NCBI GenBank assembly: GCA_023387985.1
Contig: JAEWHC010000006.1
Span: 42,982-106,981, forward strand
DNA: 64,000 nt
Source of the DNA: Bacteroidota bacterium
GTDB taxonomy: Bacteria; Bacteroidota; Bacteroidia; Chitinophagales; Chitinophagaceae
Direction of reading: 5' to 3'
How positions within the stretch are numbered: the first letter of the stretch is position 1; each line of letters starts with the position of its first letter. Shown here one piece after another: positions 62,387 through 64,000 of the stretch. A model generated the notes under the pieces. The model was not told the DNA's origin and searched no databases. It worked only from the letters and a program-made list of their open reading frames with translations. Both the position numbers and the translations under genes were made by a program.

Positions 62387-62420
62387 ATTCTGAAACGTTG
62401 TGCAACTTTCCGTGCAACTT
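62345..62420. promoter_or_regulatory. Candidate integrase arm-type sites
   Basis: The 9-mer GTGCAACTT occurs at 62400-62408 and 62412-62420 and inverted (AAGTTGCAC) at 62345-62353, between int and ssrA. Integrases with an N-terminal arm-binding domain use such short repeats beside the core site. Confidence 0.55.
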
Positions 62421-62441
62421 ACGGGTTATTTATAAAACAAA

Positions 62442-62470
62442 AGCCACCTAAACGTACTGTTTAAGCGGCT
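62442..62470 (-). terminator. Terminator of ssrA
   Basis: Arms AGCCACCTAAAC (62442-62453) and GTTTAAGCGGCT (62459-62470) form a 12-bp stem with two G-T pairs; on the minus strand a TTTTGTTTTAT run follows. It is 6 bases from the CCA end of the tmRNA and also has a short T-run on the other side. Confidence 0.8.
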
Positions 62471-62475
62471 TTATT

Positions 62476-62821
62476 TGGTGGAGGCGAGGGGAGTCGAACC
62501 CCTGTCCGAAAACCTATCCATATAGCTTTCTACGAGTGTAGCCCGTTATTTACATTCCCTTGCACAGCCGCCGGCGGGCAGGCTGCTGCGCTTAGTAGCT
62601 CCTAATGCAATTGCAGACCCGGAGCGCCTCCTGCAATCGTTCACCACTAGATGACGCCCAAACCGGAGCCGTGGTACTCACCGGCAGGACGGCAGCCTAA
62701 TTAGGCTGCGTAGGCGAAATTAGATTCGTCGTTTAATTTTAAGTTTGCTCGTTTTATAGAGGTCGGGCGCCTCTACTCGCTTACCATAATTCAAAATCCC
62801 CGTCGAAACCGGTGCGCCCCC
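62476..62821 (-). ncRNA. ssrA: tmRNA (transfer-messenger RNA)
   Basis: The 346-base RNA starts GGGGGCG (62821 downward) and ends CGCCTCCACCA (62476); the two ends pair as a 7-bp acceptor stem with one G-U. GGGGTTCGACTCCCC-like T-arm lies at the 3' end and CGACGGGGATTTTGA near the 5' end. The tag reading frame runs 62748-62701: A-NLKLNDESNFAYAA and a TAA stop, with GCA as resume codon. With SmpB it rescues stalled ribosomes and marks the product for proteolysis. An integrase is inserted next to its 3' end, and the 3' end remains intact up to CCA. Confidence 0.96.
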
Positions 62822-62856
62822 ATATCAATAGGTTCCGGCATCAGCAAAAGGAAATA

Positions 62857-63321
62857 TCAGCCATTGTGATTTTTCATTGCACGTTCAATATCACGTTTGG
62901 CGTCACGCTTGGCGGCATCGTCACGCTTGTCGTACAATTTTTTACCCTTACACAGGCCCACTTCAATCTTTACCCTGGGGCCTTTAAAATAAGCCTGCAA
63001 GGGCACCAGTGTAAAGCCCTGCTGTTTGGTAAGCCCAAACAGGCGGTTCAGTTCACGGCGGTGCAGCAAAAGCTTACGCGGGCGTAAGGGGTCTTTGTTA
63101 AAAATGTTTCCCTGTTCGTATGGGCTGATGTGCATTTGCTTAACGTACAGCTCACCATCCTGAAAGTCACACCATGCGTCCTTTAGATTAATTCCACCCT
63201 GGCGCAAAGATTTTACCTCAGTGCCACACAGCTCAATCCCTGCTTCCAAACTTTCTTCCACAAAGTACTCGTGGCGAGCTTGGCGGTTATAGCTGATTTG
63301 CTTTATACTATCTTTTCCCAT
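62857..63321 (-). CDS. smpB: SsrA-binding protein SmpB
   Basis: The 154-residue protein has the SmpB core: NRQARHEYFVEESLEAGI, LCGTEVKSLRQGGINLKDA, HISPYEQGN and the C-terminal KKLYDKRDDAAKRD...IERAM tail that enters the mRNA channel. It binds tmRNA and brings it to the stalled ribosome. ATG 63321 is chosen because AAAGGAGGAGA lies just before it; the frame is open further to 63363. It is 35 bases upstream of ssrA on the same strand, so both are likely transcribed together. The sequence and the ribosome site look like Clostridia. Confidence 0.97.
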   Translation of the reverse strand: MGKDSIKQISYNRQARHEYFVEESLEAGIELCGTEVKSLRQGGINLKDAWCDFQDGELYVKQMHISPYEQGNIFNKDPLRPRKLLLHRRELNRLFGLTKQQGFTLVPLQAYFKGPRVKIEVGLCKGKKLYDKRDDAAKRDAKRDIERAMKNHNG

Positions 63322-63412
63322 GGTGTCTCCTCCTTTCTGGTGGCTGATACTACATTGTAACATGTTTTGTTAAAAAGTCAAGTAGGATAAAATTGTTATT
63401 TTTGGCTTTATT

Positions 63413-63805
63413 TTATTCTTTAAATACCCACAAACGGTTTACAACAAAGCTGATAACCAAAGTAATAATGGTGGCGCAAACCTTAGCAATCATCTTGGGA
63501 ACGGCCAAAATATCCAGCAGTACAAAGAGCAAACCGGTACTGATACCCAGCATAATCAGGTTTAAAATAATAAAACGGAGGAGGGCAGGGCTGAAAAATT
63601 TTGCCTGAGAGCGAAAGGTCCAGCTGCGGTTAAAAATATAGCTGTTGAGCATGCCACAGCTGTAGCTGATGACTTGGGATATATAAGGATTAATCCCAAG
63701 GAGAACGGACAGCAGCCAAAAAACGCCCATGTCTAATAGCGTGTTGGCAACGCCCACAATTGCAAATTTACCCGCTTTTATGGCTTCTGTCAGCCGATTG
63801 TCCAA
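63413..63805 (-). CDS. GtrA-family membrane protein
   Basis: The 130-residue protein has four membrane helices and the GtrA plan: FAIVGVANTLLDMGVFWLL near residue 15, ISYSCGMLNSYIFNRSWTF near 47-65, and a closing FVVNRLWVFKE. GtrA-like proteins are thought to help flip undecaprenyl-linked sugars or form part of wall polysaccharide glycosylation. The start is TTG at 63805, with AGGAGGAGATAC just before it, typical for Bacillota. No glycosyltransferase is adjacent in the window. Confidence 0.88.
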   Translation of the reverse strand: MDNRLTEAIKAGKFAIVGVANTLLDMGVFWLLSVLLGINPYISQVISYSCGMLNSYIFNRSWTFRSQAKFFSPALLRFIILNLIMLGISTGLLFVLLDILAVPKMIAKVCATIITLVISFVVNRLWVFKE

Positions 63806-63853
63806 AAGTATCTCCTCCTCACGGATGATGTTGCTGCTGTTAGTATGCCCACA

Positions 63854-64000
63854 TTAAAGCTCACTGCGTCCCTGCAAGGCCCGGAACAGCGTTACTTCAT
63901 CTGCATACTCCAGGTTGCCCCCTACAGGGATGCCATAGGCCAAACGGCTGACCTTTACACCAAGAGGCTTTAAAAGCCTTGCCACATACATGGCGGTGGC
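63854..64000 (-). CDS. recR: RecR recombination protein, C-terminal end
   Basis: The visible 48 residues (ATAMYVARLLKPLG, VSRLAYGIPVGGNLEYADE, LFRALQGRSEL and stop) are the highly conserved Toprim-end and C-terminal part of RecR. RecR acts with RecF and RecO to load RecA on gapped DNA. The gene continues beyond the right end of the window. Confidence 0.93.
   Translation of the reverse strand, partial: ATAMYVARLLKPLGVKVSRLAYGIPVGGNLEYADEVTLFRALQGRSEL

Overview
The window carries two different taxonomic signatures. From 1 to about 53.6 kb it reads as a Bacteroidota chromosome, probably Chitinophagaceae-like. Signs are type IX secretion C-terminal domains, TonB receptor, DUF5916 and DUF2480 proteins, gene starts without Shine-Dalgarno sequences, and TAnnTTTG promoter motifs. 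From about 60.7 kb to the end it reads as a Bacillota (Clostridia-type) chromosome: strong AGGAGG ribosome-binding sites, a TTG start, a smpB-ssrA pair and a recR end. Between them (53.6-60.7 kb) lies an AT-richer type I restriction-modification operon. No gene shows where one genome ends and the other begins, so the contig may be chimeric; all inferences across the join should be made with care.

Bacteroidota part. 1-13 kb: DUF2461 end, PfkB sugar kinase, lipoprotein phosphoesterase, a lysine/alanine-rich histone-H1-like protein, DUF5916 outer-membrane protein, fatty acid desaturase, M19 dipeptidase and an S9 peptidase with a C-terminal extension. 13-24 kb: mnmG, two near-perfect parS palindromes, ybeY, feoA-nadD, chrA, corA, DUF2480, nadA, then a 580-bp AT-rich gap with DnaA-box-like motifs (candidate origin) and a PpiD-like foldase. 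23.6-37 kb: a frameshifted secreted protein, a T9SS M12-type metalloprotease, a lipoprotein/antiporter pair, a TonB copper receptor of OprC type with a small Cys-rich partner, pnuC, a ComEA-like helix-hairpin-helix protein and an MBL hydrolase. 37.5-48.3 kb: a single 3.6-kilo-residue T9SS adhesin gene. 49-53 kb: a secreted RidA protein and a GH2 beta-galactosidase. Intergenic spaces are full of dispersed repeats, palindromes and low-complexity tracts.

Defence island. On the minus strand hsdM-hsdS-prrC-hsdR are packed with overlaps or 1-2 bp gaps. The 387-residue protein between hsdS and hsdR has the nucleotide-binding motifs of PrrC and an Arg-Glu-His triad whose spacing equals that of the E. 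coli PrrC anticodon nuclease, so it is probably a latent tRNA-cutting back-up to the restriction enzyme. hsdS carries four 12-bp TAEL-type repeats, the known hypervariable spacer of type IC enzymes. Right of the operon are a small excisionase-like protein and a tyrosine integrase which sits against the 3' end of ssrA (tmRNA), with three copies of a 9-bp candidate arm site between them. This is the layout of an ssrA-integrated island. smpB, a GtrA-family protein and the end of recR complete the window.
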